A stretch of DNA of 63,468 nucleotides from Symbiodinium natans. Lineage: Eukaryota; Sar; Dinophyceae; Suessiales; Symbiodiniaceae. A program made the position numbers and the translations under genes. Below the pieces are notes generated by a model, which saw nothing but the letters and a program-made list of their open reading frames with translations, had not been told where the DNA came from and made no database searches. The DNA is taken from the NCBI GenBank assembly GCA_905221605.1, contig CAJNDS010002265.1, positions 467,501-530,968 on the forward strand, in the 5' to 3' direction. Below are positions 28,927-40,844 of the stretch, piece by piece. Each line of letters opens with the position of its first letter. The first letter of the stretch is position 1.

Positions 28927-31324
28927 GCGTTTGAGCTTAGAGTAGTTCCGGCCGTTCTGAGCAACTTGACAGGTCCTTTGTAGGGACAAGAAGCGCGAAG
29001 AAACATAGCACGAGTTAGATCAGTATAGAATCTAATATGGGTGACTTGCAACGCTTGTAACTGAAGCAGGACTTCACGCTGGTAGCATTCTGCCACACAA
29101 GTCGTTCTTCCTCTGACGCGGTTCTTTCTGGTGTTTTGTTCAAGCTGCTGTGTTTACAGATTTATCTGTATTTTACGGGTTGACCGAAGAGCCTGTCGAA
29201 AGCATCCGTAGTAAGGGCAATTTAACCCTCAAAGGAAAGGCTTTGACATCTAACCCTTTTTTGCCACGACATGCATGTGGCAGCTTTGTTACGCTAAGCA
29301 CAAATGGGTCGTGCAAGAAGCATAATCATAAGCCACACTCTACAGTAAAGAACTGTTGACCACAAGTGAGGCTTTACAGGCACAGCAGCTTGAGCTTTGG
29401 CCGTGCAGATAAGAACAGATGTCACACTGTCCCTCATTTGGCTCCCATGCAACCAACTGGACCCTACTGACTCTAACCGCGGCGTCTAAAATCCTTGCCT
29501 GCATGCGCAAAAGTCTGATCACGGTGGCTCACGCAACTGTGACCCAAATGCTCGATGATCCTTGACCCAAACCTCAAAGCAGCGGTGCGAGGTTTCTCCA
29601 TCGACCTGCTGCCGTCCATTGGTCATCGCATCTTCAACCCAAAGGTCGGCCCACCCCCTCTCAACCTTAACCTCCCAAACCGCTGTTTCTGCTCAAGCCA
29701 TCAAGTTGCAGCGGATCATGAAGGGAATCTGGGGGAAGGCCTCGATCTCCCTTTTTAATCCTGAACCCTTTTGCCTTCGAACACCTCAAGGCCCTTGGCT
29801 TAAGCACACTATAGTACACTCAAATCCTGACATGGAGCTAGGCATGCCTGCACTTTTCTGCAGCATGCTAGGCATGCTAAGCATGCACACTCTTGCGCTG
29901 TTGCCGTGAATGCCGCTTGCGTAGTTGACTCAGAAGATAGTGGACGGCGAGAAGACCTGGTGTGAAGGGGCTCATGGGCTTGCCAAATGTCCTAGGGTTG
30001 GGATGTCTTCTAGAGGGGCGACGGACCCAGGCCAATTACCGCCCTCGTCTTTGTAGTTGTCTGTACGCAGTCCTGCGGGCAAAGCAGGCCCCTGTGGTGG
30101 CCCCTCGTTTCCGCGCAGGCTTTTGGTTTGGCTCCTTGGCTCACTTTACGGCCAAGCCCCTCGAACCCCGACAGCAGCCCACCCACGCTTGACCACCCAA
30201 ACCTCCACCTGCACACCTAGATGTTCACTCAACACATTTGGGATGACAGGCGCCCTTAACCTTCAAAGCGCGTTGTTTGCCTCTCACCCGTTCTCCATTC
30301 CACGACATCGAAGTGCCTGCGCCGGCACCCGCAGGGGGGGGGGGTGTTGAGGGGTTCGCAAGCCACTGCAGCCTTATGTTCAAGGAAGGCTTTGAAAACC
30401 CGAACGAACGGCGCACAAAAAGCTCGCTCAGGCTTTGATCTTGAGATGAATCATGTACTCCTAGGCCTCAGGTTCAAGATTTCCGAAGTCCTAAACAGCG
30501 AAAAGCCTTTTGTGGAAGCCTAAACCGAAAAGACCCGTGTTGGGAGATCCTTGTTGCGTGCGAGGCTTCAAGGATATCACCATGACTGCGTCACGGCGGC
30601 AATTCAGCAAGCCACGCCCCTTAGTAGCTCGTCCTGGGGCCTCTTATCAGCTTATTTTGGTCCTGCTATCCAGAAATCTCAAAACCCCTGACCTCTGGAA
30701 CCCCAGAATTCCTTAAACATCCTTTGCAGGAAAGCCAGCCAAGCTACCCTGAATCCCGAAGCCCTGAACCGCTGATACTGTCTGCGGGATTTCGGACCCG
30801 TTTCGGACGCTAATGTGAGTTCAGACACCCCATCAGGAGCAGTTCAACTCTTGGCTGGAACGTGTGTTGGGGCCGCTGACGCTTGGCCTCAGGACTTGTC
30901 TGAACGTAAAAACGATGAACTGACAATTCAAGCCAATCCAGGTTCAAGCACTAGCGATTCCTGATTCCTTTGGGGCTTTTCGGGTTCGGTGGTTTTTAAA
31001 GTTATGGTTTCAAGGCTGGTTGGATTTGCAGGTTGTTTAGGGCTGGGTTTTTAGGTTCAGGGTGTGGCTTCAAAAGGCTTTGCGCCTCCGACCCTCCAGC
31101 TACTCTCCTGATTGCAAAGGTTTGGGTTTTCAGGGCTGAGGGTTTTTCGCGTTTCGGGTTTTGCGGTATGTAAGGTTTGGTTGGGGCTTTGAGGTGTTTA
31201 ATGTTTTTAGGCTTTAGGCTTTAGGCTTTGGGTTTAAGGTATAGGGTTTGTTTTAGCCGCATGCGGATAGGCCGTAGAGATCCTTCCGTGCCCAAGTTGT
31301 GGAATCCTTGCACCCCTACGCCTT
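28927..31324. other. Mostly non-coding; one weak exon candidate
   Basis: The best candidate is 30071-30118 (+), which follows TGTCTGTACGCAG and encodes LRAKQAPVVAPRFRA before a GC donor. ORF 29562-29909 includes IKLQRIMKGIWGKASISLF. Both are weak. The 30.96-31.25 kb part is rich in GGTTTAGGG-like degenerate words. Confidence 0.35.
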
Positions 31325-33040
31325 TTAGTTGTGAGACAACCTGGACGAACGAGAAGTCTCCAGTTCGAGCAGCCATATCTCCTTCGAAGCCCTATAAGCC
31401 CTCAAGTCTACTCCAATCCAAAGCTCATGCCGCGACTCAGGAGCTTTCTCACAACTCGCGACATCGGCATGCTGGGCATCGGAGCCCTCTCCGCTGTGGC
31501 AGTGGCCAAGTACTGTGAAGCCCTTCGCAAGGCTTGAGCCCAACGGCTCTCTGTCGGTACAGCAAGCGATTAGCAAGCTTTTGCCCGAGCTTGTCATGAC
31601 TTTTGCTTGAACCTGCGCAACGGCTGCCGCGGCTGCAGCAACAATCGATGGCAAGGGGCCGTGTTGCGAAGTGAAGTGTTGCGTTCTAGACAGCCGCATA
31701 AAGCTGTGCTTCCTGAAGCCATCTCCAAGATACGATGCAGCTGGCCCCCCCTGATCCACATCAAGGAGGTACCTTCCCCTACTAATTACCTGCAGAAGCC
31801 CTAAGCCGTTTGTATGACATGCATCGATTTGTTGGAGCCCGTGGGCCGTATGCTGGGGTCCAACCTGCAGCCGTGGCAAAGTGTACAGGCACGGAGAATC
31901 GGGAGCTAGAGAGACTCTGAAGGCTGGTTGCAGGCTTCATCACAAGTTTCCTCAGAGCTCCCAAGCAGTGTTTCAGGCCATTGTTTGCCCTGCAGCCCTC
32001 GGACGAGGTACTTGATCTCGGAGCGCACATTGGGACAGCGGCTTTGTGGCTCGGCCAGAACCATGTGTGGCACATTGGCTGCCATGAGCTGGCGTAACTG
32101 GAAAATGTTGTGCACAGATATGACTCGCTCGGACAATGAAGCCCCCACGGCGCCGCTCGCTTGCGCTGCAAAAGCACGGTGCACATCCAGTGGTCAGTTT
32201 ATAGTTTCAGAGTATCGGGTAGTGAACAACTATTGAATAATACAAAAGCCGTTCATGTCATTACATTACCATCCGAATGCGCTTGGTCATTGCACCGGGC
32301 TTCTCGACCTGATCCTGAGAGAGAACGACGAGCTTGCTGTAGTTAAGCCCCCTTTCTTGGTTTCCGTTCTTTTTCCAATCGACTTGCCCTTGCGGGTAGG
32401 CTCCCGGCCAGCAAGGTCAAAGTAAGTCTCGTTGACCCGCCAGTCCTTGAAGCGTTTGTCCTTGGCCTCGTTCATGCTGTCCTGGTGCTCATTCTCCTTG
32501 CCCTCAATCACTTGCACGGTATGGGACCTAGAGTAGGGCACATGTTGATGCCATCGCAACATGTTGTCTGGGCCATGTATCAGTGATCCTCAGTCGCACG
32601 GGCCTGTAAAACATTCGGGAATCAGGTTCGAGCAGGTGCTCGCATGCTTTGTAGTATTTGTTTAGAGATCTCGGGATCTCTCACCGGACTCCCAAGCTGC
32701 TTTCCTAGTTCACTTACGCATCTGAAAGGACACCTTCATGCTGAACTTCATTGGCACTTCAGTGAGAAGTCAGTTGGCCGCGAAAGCCGGCAGCGCGTGG
32801 TGTTGAGCGTGGAGAAAAGAACCAGAAGATTGGATTGGAGGTGCAGGTACTAGAGTGTTTGGGTTTGGGTTTGGAGTCGCAACAATGCTCCCAGAAGCAC
32901 CGAAAGCAGGAGTTTGGAACCACTTGCACTTCGAGTCTCAGATTTCGGCAGCCGAAACGAGGGTGTGCCCTGGTTGAGGGTTTGGAGACTGGGCACCTCT
33001 GGGCACCTCGGACGACCGCACTCTTCAGTACGGCCGTCAT
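31325..33040 (-). CDS. Six-exon gene of unrecognised family
   Basis: Minus-strand gene, 5' to 3': 33040-33007 (ATG, 34 nt), 32756-32718, 32588-32388, 32165-31989, 31864-31790, and a possible last exon 31632-31325 ending in TAA. The first five joins are all phase 1 and each internal exon is a multiple of three (39, 201, 177, 75), so the frame is tightly constrained. Donors are GT (one GTAAGT), GT, GC (GCAAGT), GC and GT. Peptide landmarks: MTAVLKSAVVR, MKFSMKVSFQM, DNMLRWHQHVPYSRSHTVQV, KRFKDWRVNETYFDLAGREP, SERVISVHNIFQLRQLM and VPHMVLAEPQSRCPNVRSEI. About 275 residues. The basic, hydrophobic N-terminus could be a mitochondrial presequence. I recognise no domain and do not assign a function. 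The last exon is the least certain, since a + strand reading at 31428-31537 is also coding-like. Confidence 0.72.
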
Positions 33041-33141
33041 GAGACAGAGTCTGTGGAGTCGGTGTCCCTAAACCCTAAAGCTGTAAACTCTAAACTTTTC
33101 ATTGAGGCCCAAAACCCCAGAGCTGCCCTTGCGGCACCCAG

Positions 33142-33223
33142 GTTGTGCTGTGGCGGCAGCTGCCCTTTGCGGTGAAGCGCCCTGTCCGTGCGCGACCTGG
33201 GACCCCCCCGGCGGGTGATGCAG
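33142..33223 (+). CDS. Coding-like exon, divergent to the minus gene
   Basis: Encodes VVLWRQLPFAVKRPVRARPG between an AG acceptor and a GTTTCT donor, with high third-position GC. It lies 100 bp from the start of the minus-strand gene, in divergent orientation. No family recognised. Confidence 0.35.
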
Positions 33224-34523
33224 GTTTCTGCCAGGGACTTCGTCTAAGCTTCAAGGTCCCAACAAGTTCCCAATAAGCTGTTAATGAAGTTCTCAGGAGG
33301 TACAATCTATAGCTGAAGTGTTACCGGCATGTCAACCGTCAGAGTCGGGCATTCTTAGCTTAGTCAATGCTCGGCACACCATGCACGAAACACGCCCTTC
33401 CACCTTGCACCTGTGCTGGTGGGTTCCCCGAAGCACCGCAACCAAATTCCTGAAAGCAGTCACTTCCGAACATAGAAGAGCATGTCTTGCATGGACAGCC
33501 ATGTTCCATGTCCGAGCGGATTCAGGTGAAAATCTAGGAACCGCGCAGGTCGATTCACGGTCCATGGTCTTTGCTTGGTCACGGGTCCCGGGTTGTTGCA
33601 TGGTTGCCATTCTCGACGAAGGGAAGGCCTTTTGTAGTTTTGGCGTCCTGCGGCGCTGCGTGTTATAAATTTTTTCTAGGCGTTTCACCACTACGGTGTA
33701 AGAATGCTCATACAGCTGGTTGCGGCCTACGAGTCTTCTGAAGGCGTTTCTTGGACCTGGGTTGCGCCCCGGGCGGCTTCAGCGGCTGCTTGCTTCAGGA
33801 GTTCGGAGTTCCGTTTGCTTCAAGGGGCGACGCATGGGCTGAGGGTGTTGGTGGTTTCGGGCTCATGGCATGGGCTTAAACTTAGGTTTCGGGCTTCGAG
33901 CGCGGGGCTTTGCCCCAGAAGCTTCGTAGGACACTTCTTGAGAGAATGCAGGCCGCACATCGAGAGCTGCTTCTTGTGTTTTCTCAGGTTTGGGCGAAGA
34001 GTGTTTCGGGCCAGGGTCAGACTTGAAGGTTTAGAGGTCTAGGATTCAGGAGCACTGCTCCCGAGAATTTACGCAACTTGCTTGGTACTTCAGGCCTCGA
34101 GATCTCGCGAGGATGTCTACAATGCATGCATTCAGGCGTTCGCATAAACAGATAGACACATGCATCGGTAAAAGTGTGTACATCCCAGAAAAGGGTTTCA
34201 CAGCTGAAGCCTTCACTGTGGGCCTACTTGTTACGGACTCACGCAGGACCACATCTTGGGCCCCATGAGTGTGGGCTATGGTGTCCGGGCCCTAAAACAG
34301 CGGTTCAGCTCCTTCGGGAGAGAGGATGACTCGACTAATATTTGCGGCAAGTCAGTTTGGGCACTTCGGAGACCTGCGGTGCAAGTTGAGACTTTCCCAG
34401 CTGCTGCAGGGGAGCGCAGGGTTTCTGTAGAACTCAGGTCGTTTCGTGAGTGCGCTTGGTCCAGTGCTTTTGAACATATTCTCCTGCACGCTAGCCCTTC
34501 GAACCCTGAAACCCTCCTTGCAG
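33224..34523. other. Ambiguous open frames, no supported gene
   Basis: Both strands are open at 33318-33691. The + frames 33704-34042 and 34256-34612 have normal composition but no motif. I cannot separate coding from chance here. Confidence 0.35.
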
Positions 34524-34601
34524 GTCTCGTTGCCGCCCCAGCTGGGCGGCTTCCAGATGGTCATGACGACGCAGCGGCTCTGTGTACAGCCGTGGCCCTA
34601 G
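34524..34601 (+). CDS. Probable terminal exon, unknown protein
   Basis: Follows an excellent acceptor (CCCTCCTTGCAG) and encodes SLPPQLGGFQMVMTTQRLCV and a few more residues to a TAG, with G/C at nearly all third positions. Candidate upstream sequence near 34353-34410 encodes FGHFGDLRCKLRLSQLLQ. No family recognised. Confidence 0.45.
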   Translation, partial: VSLPPQLGGFQMVMTTQRLCVQPWP

Positions 34602-37302
34602 AGAGAGTCTAGCAGTCAATAGCAGTTTTTGAACGCCTTTGTGATTGCAGACCTTGGAAGTCGAGGGGGCTTTGATCATGTTTGTGTTTTTGCAGTCGGT
34701 TAAGATTTGAGATTTAAATCCGGCCCCCGACCCGCTCCCCTTATGTGGTATTGGCCGTGTCTCAGCTGGTATCTGCCAAAACCGGGGGGGGGGGGGTAGC
34801 ACCTGTTTATATCGGTGTAAGCTATGTGTCTTTATCTTGCTCCGGTTCGTCTATCAAACTCATCTCATCTAGCAATTCTGGCCTCGTCTAGCCCAATCAG
34901 GCCGAGGTAAATGTCCTCCAATACTGTCTAACCTGTTTCTTCGAGTTGATCTAACTTATCAGTCTGTGCCTGTAACTGTTTGTCACCTACACAGGATCTC
35001 TCCTTACTCGTGGATGTACTTCCCAGTGTCACTGGATCCTGCAGTCCAAGCCCTTCACTGCAATTTGGCAATCAGGTTTCAAGATCTCCTGCAAGTGAAC
35101 GCTTGCGAATTGGCAGGGCTCCCAAGCCTTTGTACTGTTGCCGGTCGCCAGTGATTAGATTTAGGGTTCAGGGATTTGTCTTCGGCTCGTGTAAGGGGTC
35201 ATATGGTAGGCTAACCAGTGCAGAGCACCGTTGCTTACTGTCTGTTCAAACCCAAAGCCCTTCAAGCATCAATCCTGGCTATTTTCCCCACAGCTTACAT
35301 GAAGGCCGTCGCCGCTGAACATCAATGGCTCATAAACCCCCCAAGCCTCAATCTAGTCAACTCAGTTTGGAAATGTATAGTCCACTTTCCAAAGGCCTTC
35401 AAATATGTTGAGGTCTCCAAAGTATCTCTGGTGTCAGACACAGAGCTGGCACTCATGTTTCCCGTGCTCATCTCAAGCAAGATGGGTACCTTTCTTCTCC
35501 TAAACTCAGGTCATCATTAACAAGGTCAAACCCAACGTTGCTGCATGCTACTTTTCATACCGCCAAGCCTGAAACGCTGTTTCTCTGCTGCGCCCAGCTT
35601 TGCATGGACAACTCCATCGACATTTGCGTGGCAGATGCACAGTGCTCTGGGACTGAAAGACCCTGAGCAACCGCAACCTACAACACCGAAGGCCGCGAGC
35701 CAGAGATCCTCAAGTCCTAAAGCCCCGAAGATCGATCATCCCGAAATCCTCGACGCTAAAGCCAGCACCTAACTAAACACAACACCCGAAAGCCCAAAAG
35801 CCTAAACTGCCTAACGAGTTGTTCGCGCGTTTCGCGATTTGGAAGGTCAGTGTGCTGCCTATCAAAGTGTCGCAAAGGCAAAGGCCTGGAGATAGTGGTA
35901 ACGACTTGTTGGGCATGTGTTTTTATTTTTAGGCTTTAGCGCTGAGGGCCTCGCAGCCATCTTAAATTTGCACACCGAAAGCAATTCAAATTAGCCCCAG
36001 AAGCTGTGACATCCTGTGCGCCCAAAGCCCCACCTCTTGCAAGCCCATGCCCGAACACCCCAATACCCCGATAATGAATAATGGAAGGTACTTGTCCAAC
36101 ATGTTCAAGCCGCAGCATCAGGCCGCCAAGGACAGATCCCCGTTGAGGGGATCGGGGTTGTCTGGACTTCTTGATTATGGAGAGGATGCACCCACAGCTT
36201 CAAACAAGCTCCATGACTTGACAAGATGCAAAAATTGCCCGAATCCCTTTGGAGTCCCCCAATGTGTCAGCATGAGAGGGGAGCCTTGCAGCACGTGTGC
36301 AAGGGTCGGTATCTTGGGAAGGAGCGTGGCTTGAAGGGTTCGGGGCCTGCCTTCAACCCAGGTTCCTGTTGCCTTGCTAGTCAAGCACTGCATCAATCCT
36401 TCCCCCCAAGCTTGCTACACCAGAAACACCCCAAGCCTTGCGCCAAGCTGCAAGCCCCGAACCCCAAACCTCCAAGCCCTACACACGGCTCCGCCCAGTA
36501 CCGCGGCACCAAAGTTCGCAGTCGAACTCTGGGCATTTGGGCTGCTCGCACAGCTTCTCTTTGACCAACCTAAACACTCAATCCTTAATGAAGTCGGGGG
36601 TTAATTATGCCTCTCTGAACGTGGGTCTTGGGCCTCCAGTTCGGTCGTCCTCAACAGAGGCAGGACTAATAACTTCGCAGTTGTGAGGAATGAGGCGTGT
36701 AGGTCTTCGGTCCTGAGCCAAGGGGCTGACTACGACGTTCGGGTTTCTTGTGGCTTGCCCTTTACGCTAGGGTTTCGTAAGGCTGTGGGGTATCGTCACT
36801 TTGAAAAGTTTCGCCCCCCCCCCCATGCCTGAACTCCGCACTTGGCCGGGCCCGAGGATTTCTTGGTTAATTTGAGGGACTTTGCGGGTCCAGTAGGTAC
36901 TAGACCTCTCAGAGCTTGCACCTGGGGAAGTACCGGACAAGCAGTGTGAACAGCTGCACGGTGTAGCCAGGGTATAGCTGGGAACCTTTTGGTTCCCCCG
37001 TGCAGCCACCCGAGCTGCAAATTGCATCGTCTTCGGCATTGGGTTGCATGTGTGGGAGTTGGATAGTATACTTCCTCTTTAACATCCTAGGAGCAGTTTG
37101 CCTAACATCCCTGAACCATGCTTTTGCCTGCAGCAGAAAGTAGGATTAGAGCTTAAATGAGGAGCTAGGCTTGGGAGTCAAAACGAAACTGCATAAAGAG
37201 ACTTTAAATCGGGCAGCTGCAAAGGGTCTACCCGTCTTAAACCCTGAATCTGGTGCACCTCGCGTCTTCTGTAGACGCTCGTGGCCACTCGCGTGTGCCA
37301 AG
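34602..37302. other. Largely non-coding; weak exons near 35.3-35.65 kb
   Basis: Holds a G run at 34784-34797. Weak + candidates are 35302-35508, after TATTTTCCCCACAG, and 35570-35654, encoding a Cys-rich peptide with CCAQLCMDNSIDICVADAQC. Otherwise it is unique sequence with CCTGAACCC-like words and no recognisable gene. Confidence 0.35.
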
Positions 37303-37449
37303 GCGCTGACGGTCAAAGAGTGCCAGCTGGCCTTCTCGAAGCTCAGGCGGGACTTGGCGGACTTAGTGCCTGTGCGCCAGTTTGTGATGCCCATCCGGGC
37401 TGCCTCGCACGACGCCTGCGCGAGCTACACGCAAAGCCCGCTCGTTAAG
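37303..37449 (+). CDS. 49-codon exon, unknown protein
   Basis: Between GCCAAG and a GTTTTA donor, phase 0 to 0, with about 80 percent G/C at third positions. It encodes VKECQLAFSKLRRDLADLVP, then VRQFVMPIRAASHDACASYT. A second frame is also open but has poorer codon bias. No family recognised; flanking exons not found. Confidence 0.52.
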
Positions 37450-38583
37450 GTTTTAGGCTTCTGCACAGGCAGGGATCAGAGAATAACAGAGCCCGCACCC
37501 TCGTTGAACTGCAAACGCGAGTTGAAGTCAACTGGTGAACAAGGCAGGGTGCAACACCAGAGTTTTGACACGGACTGCTCTGGACGCGTCTGCGTTCCAG
37601 AACGGCCTCAGGCTCAAAGCAACTTGAAGCTTGCGGTCGCCGCAAGTCTCTTCACAGCAGTCTGAGTTATACGGGCAGAGACTTGGACGATACTTTGGAT
37701 TGACTATGGCGACACGCCTCCGTGCACCTAGCGCAAAATGGCTGCGGTACAACAGGCAGCCGCAACGACAGCCTGCTGGGCCGTCTGTGGCACTACAAGA
37801 TAGCAGCCACTAACACGGAGTAGCCATGAACTACCCAATGACTGGAATGGATGGCGGAGTGAAAAGAATCGAATCTAATTCTGTGGTTGAAGGATCTGTC
37901 GGTCCCACCAGCTTCGATTGCAAATCCACATGTGGCAATTAAGCGAAGGGTGGGGGGTGCAGGGGTGGGGGGTGGGGTGGAGGGGGCGCCGTTGTGTGGA
38001 TCGGTCAATGTTGTGTTAAGATGGGGGTACGGTTCGGTGACGATACCGACGTGATGTTCGACAATCCCTTCTCCTTAGCAGTACCCCCCCAAGGGTTTTC
38101 GTGTTAGGGGGGATTCCTATCGTTTGTTCGAACAAACAGCCCGTCCTTGTAGCTTGTTGGCCCAGTCATAGAGCAGGTGCTTTAGGGCACCTACGTTTCA
38201 GGCTTCCCCCCCCCACCCCTCTAATTCTTGAGAGATCTTGAAAGGGGCCGGACAGGGTTTTTGGGGCCAGGGAGTTTTGTATGTTAGGGGCCCAGTTAGG
38301 GGTGTATTGATACAAGGGGGAAGGGATTATTAGTATTTGTCTTGTTGAAACGGCGATGAAGAAGTTTCTGACTAACGTTGCATCTGACTGGGCCGGGTTG
38401 CTCGATGTAGCATTCGAGGTGCAGCGTCGAGAGATGTAAGATGGTCGATGTCTGGCGATAGCACAACCCTACATTCCATGCAACTCTGCACCCCCTCAGA
38501 CTCCCAAAACCTATCAATTCCTGGTCTGACAAGTCCCCGAAAACCCTAAGTAACCCTAAACCCTCAACCCCTGGCCTGGGTAG
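37450..38583. other. Non-coding; weak spliced-leader-like word on minus strand
   Basis: At 37748-37734 on the minus strand the word CCGCAGCCATTTTG matches the first part of the dinoflagellate spliced leader with one mismatch. G-rich patches lie at 37950-37985. No supported gene. Confidence 0.3.
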
Positions 38584-38673
38584 GCACTCCGGAAGCTTCA
38601 TCTTCCGTTTCGGCTGGCGCGGGGTGGGCAGTGCGGCCGGGCACCTACTGCCGCACCGTGGGGTCCAGTCCAG
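38584..38673 (+). CDS. Coding-like exon, unknown
   Basis: Encodes HSGSFIFRFGWRGVGSAAGH and about nine more residues. It follows CTGGGTAG and ends before a GA donor (phase 2 to 2). High third-position GC; no family recognised. Confidence 0.35.
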
Positions 38674-38865
38674 GAGAGGTTTTTGGGGACTGAACTCGGG
38701 TTGAGAATCGGGCCTGAGGTTGGTTGGCGTTCTGGGGTTGGAAGTTTTTGGGGGATGTTGTTTGAGGATTCAGTTTGTGTTGCTTAGGGCATGGGTTTAG
38801 GGTGTCGGGTTTTAACGCTGATCAGAAATAGCACCGTGAAACCACAGATTATTTGTTTTTGACAG

Positions 38866-39152
38866 GAAGGTTGTGCAGGCTCGTGATTCAGAGAGATGTT
38901 TCGCACAGCGCAGGCAGCTTGGAGCTTCCAAGCGATTTTGTGGTCTGCATGTTACTTCACAGCATCGCAGCATCCCCAAAAGTCAAAACCCTGCCGCGTC
39001 GGAAGCCAAGGATGTCCATCCTAGTGGGGAAGCGGCCGGGGCCCGAAGATTGGGAGGAGTCTAGGCTCATGAGCTTGTCGAGTGCAGAGTTTCTTGAGCC
39101 GGTTGAGCTTCTTCGAGACTTTCGTAGGGGGGCTTTGCCGTGCTTGGGGTAG
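38866..39152 (+). CDS. Long coding-like exon, unknown
   Basis: Begins after a strong acceptor (TTTGTTTTTGACAG) and stays open for 95 codons to a TAG at 39150. It encodes GKRPGPEDWEESRLMSLSSA and FLEPVELLRDFRRGALP near the end. Codon bias improves toward the 3' half. A GT at the stop could also act as donor. No family recognised. Confidence 0.42.
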
Positions 39153-39402
39153 GCACTCAAGTTGCTCGCAAGATGCTGGGTGTACTCTATTGTTGTTTTG
39201 TGCTTTGCCTCCGTGAATAAACTTTCGCTCGCTCGCATCTTCACTTGAAGTGATGATGGCCTATTTGAAGCAGCCGTGGCAGAGTCATGCGATGCTTAGT
39301 TGTAGAGCTCAGGCAGCTGCAGAGACCGGAAGAGCAACTGAGTTCAGTTCGACCGATCGTGGGAGCACTCCGAGCACGGACAAACTGCAGCCTGCGCAGC
39401 AG

Positions 39403-39484
39403 GTCCATCCGAGCCTTCTCGCCAAGTACCTGCAGGCAGGGCCACGGCTACACGTCAGTGTCTTGAATTCAGCCATTCTCGAAG
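39403..39484 (+). CDS. Coding-like exon, unknown
   Basis: Between CGCAGCAG and GAAG/GTGAAG, phase 0 to 1, encoding HPSLLAKYLQAGPRLHVSVL and then NSAILE. Slightly reminiscent of a helical-repeat (PPR-like) segment, but one piece is too little to call. Confidence 0.4.
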
Positions 39485-39905
39485 GTGAAGTATGTGCCAT
39501 AAACTCCGTCATGTGGCTTGCATAGCTTGCATGCTTTCTGGTGCCGTATTGCTGCCCACGTGTTGATTGTTCAGCTTCCCGTGCGTATCATGATACTTGC
39601 AAGCGGTGCCGTAGTGCCATTGGAAACTTGTTGCTAGCACTTTTCTTTGTCGTCATATACAAGGACAATCATGATGATGAGGACGACGACGAACGGTACC
39701 ACTGTCAAGCTCTCTCGCTGAAATCGCCGCACGTTGGGGTCTTGCCTACCGCGGCCAAGTCAACTTGGCCAAGCCTCACAATGTGGGAGGAGGGGGGGGA
39801 GGCCATTGGCTCAGTTATGCTCAGTTATGGTCAAGGCCAGGATCTTCAGAAAAGGGAGGCACCAAGCGATGCCGGAGTGCGTTGCGCAGAGCGGCTGGCA
39901 TGCAG

Positions 39906-40062
39906 ATTGTCTGGACACAATATGTGGCTTCTCCAGACGATATCGGGCCCATGGCCATTCCGCAGGCTACGCAACTAGATGGTGCTTCCAACTTTGCAAA
40001 CCCAACGGACCCATTAGCAGCCAAAACTGGCTCCCTGATGTCCAGCAAGCACACAGCGGACG
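39906..40062 (+). CDS. 52-codon exon, unknown protein
   Basis: Follows GGCATGCAG and ends at a good donor (G/GTGAGA), phase 0 to 1. It encodes IVWTQYVASPDDIGPMAIPQ, then ATQLDGASNFANPTDPLAAK. Composition is clearly protein-like. No family recognised. Confidence 0.48.
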
Positions 40063-40844
40063 GTGAGAGCCCTCGTGAACCCTGGTAGACACCATCAAGC
40101 GCTGTTCGGATGGCCCAGCAGCGTTATCACTATTCGTAATACTTGCTATGTCTTGTTTCGACTGTTTCTGCTTGGAAAGTTGCTAGGCTACTTGTTCCTA
40201 CTGCTCAGACGAGTGTTGCGCCTGTTGTTGCTGTTCTTGCTGCTATTACCATTTTAGATTCATCACTGTTGTTACGTTTTTCACCTGCCAACTACACACC
40301 GGTTTGTATAGAACAGCAGACGAAAAAGAGCCTCCCAACTTTGAGCTTGTGCCAGCCCGCGCCGCAGGAGGAGGAGTGGTACACGGCCCTCACGTCCGCT
40401 GCCTGGTTGTTGTCTGCCTTTGTTCTGCCAAATGCTGCCGTTTGTGTCACAATGCACCGCTGCTCCGTGTGCTCGGGAAAGATTTTGAGTCCATCTCCCG
40501 ATACCCTTCAGTCTTGTTGCAGATACACGCGGCTCCAGGCATTGGCTCTTCAGCGTTTTGAAGTCGCTGTTCAACACCCTGCGGCCGTTTAAGAGTCCCT
40601 TAGCCTGCACTGAAATTTGTTCAGATCTCACAGTACACAAGGCAGAGCTTGCTAGGACCTTGAGCTTTGGGATACTCGCAGACAAGTGTTTACTGTTTGG
40701 CACCTTGCCTTTATGGGACGTTGTGTGGCAGGGAAAAAAGACACCTACTGAACAAGGTGTGGAATTTGAGAAAACTGTTGGGCGTGACGCTTTGCAAGGG
40801 TCCAGTGTTTCTTTTCCTAGGGGAAGGGGGGCCGTGAGGGCGCA
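40063..40844. other. Open frames of uncertain status
   Basis: Two overlapping + frames (40143-40592 and 40304-40561) are open. A short piece at about 40553-40611 encodes VLKSLFNTLRPFKSPLACT. Nothing distinguishes exon from intron here. Confidence 0.3.

Noticed and set aside
31428-31537. + strand small frame with IGMLGIGALSAVAVAKYCEA
   Set aside because: It overlaps the possible last exon of the better-supported minus gene. Kept only as an alternative.
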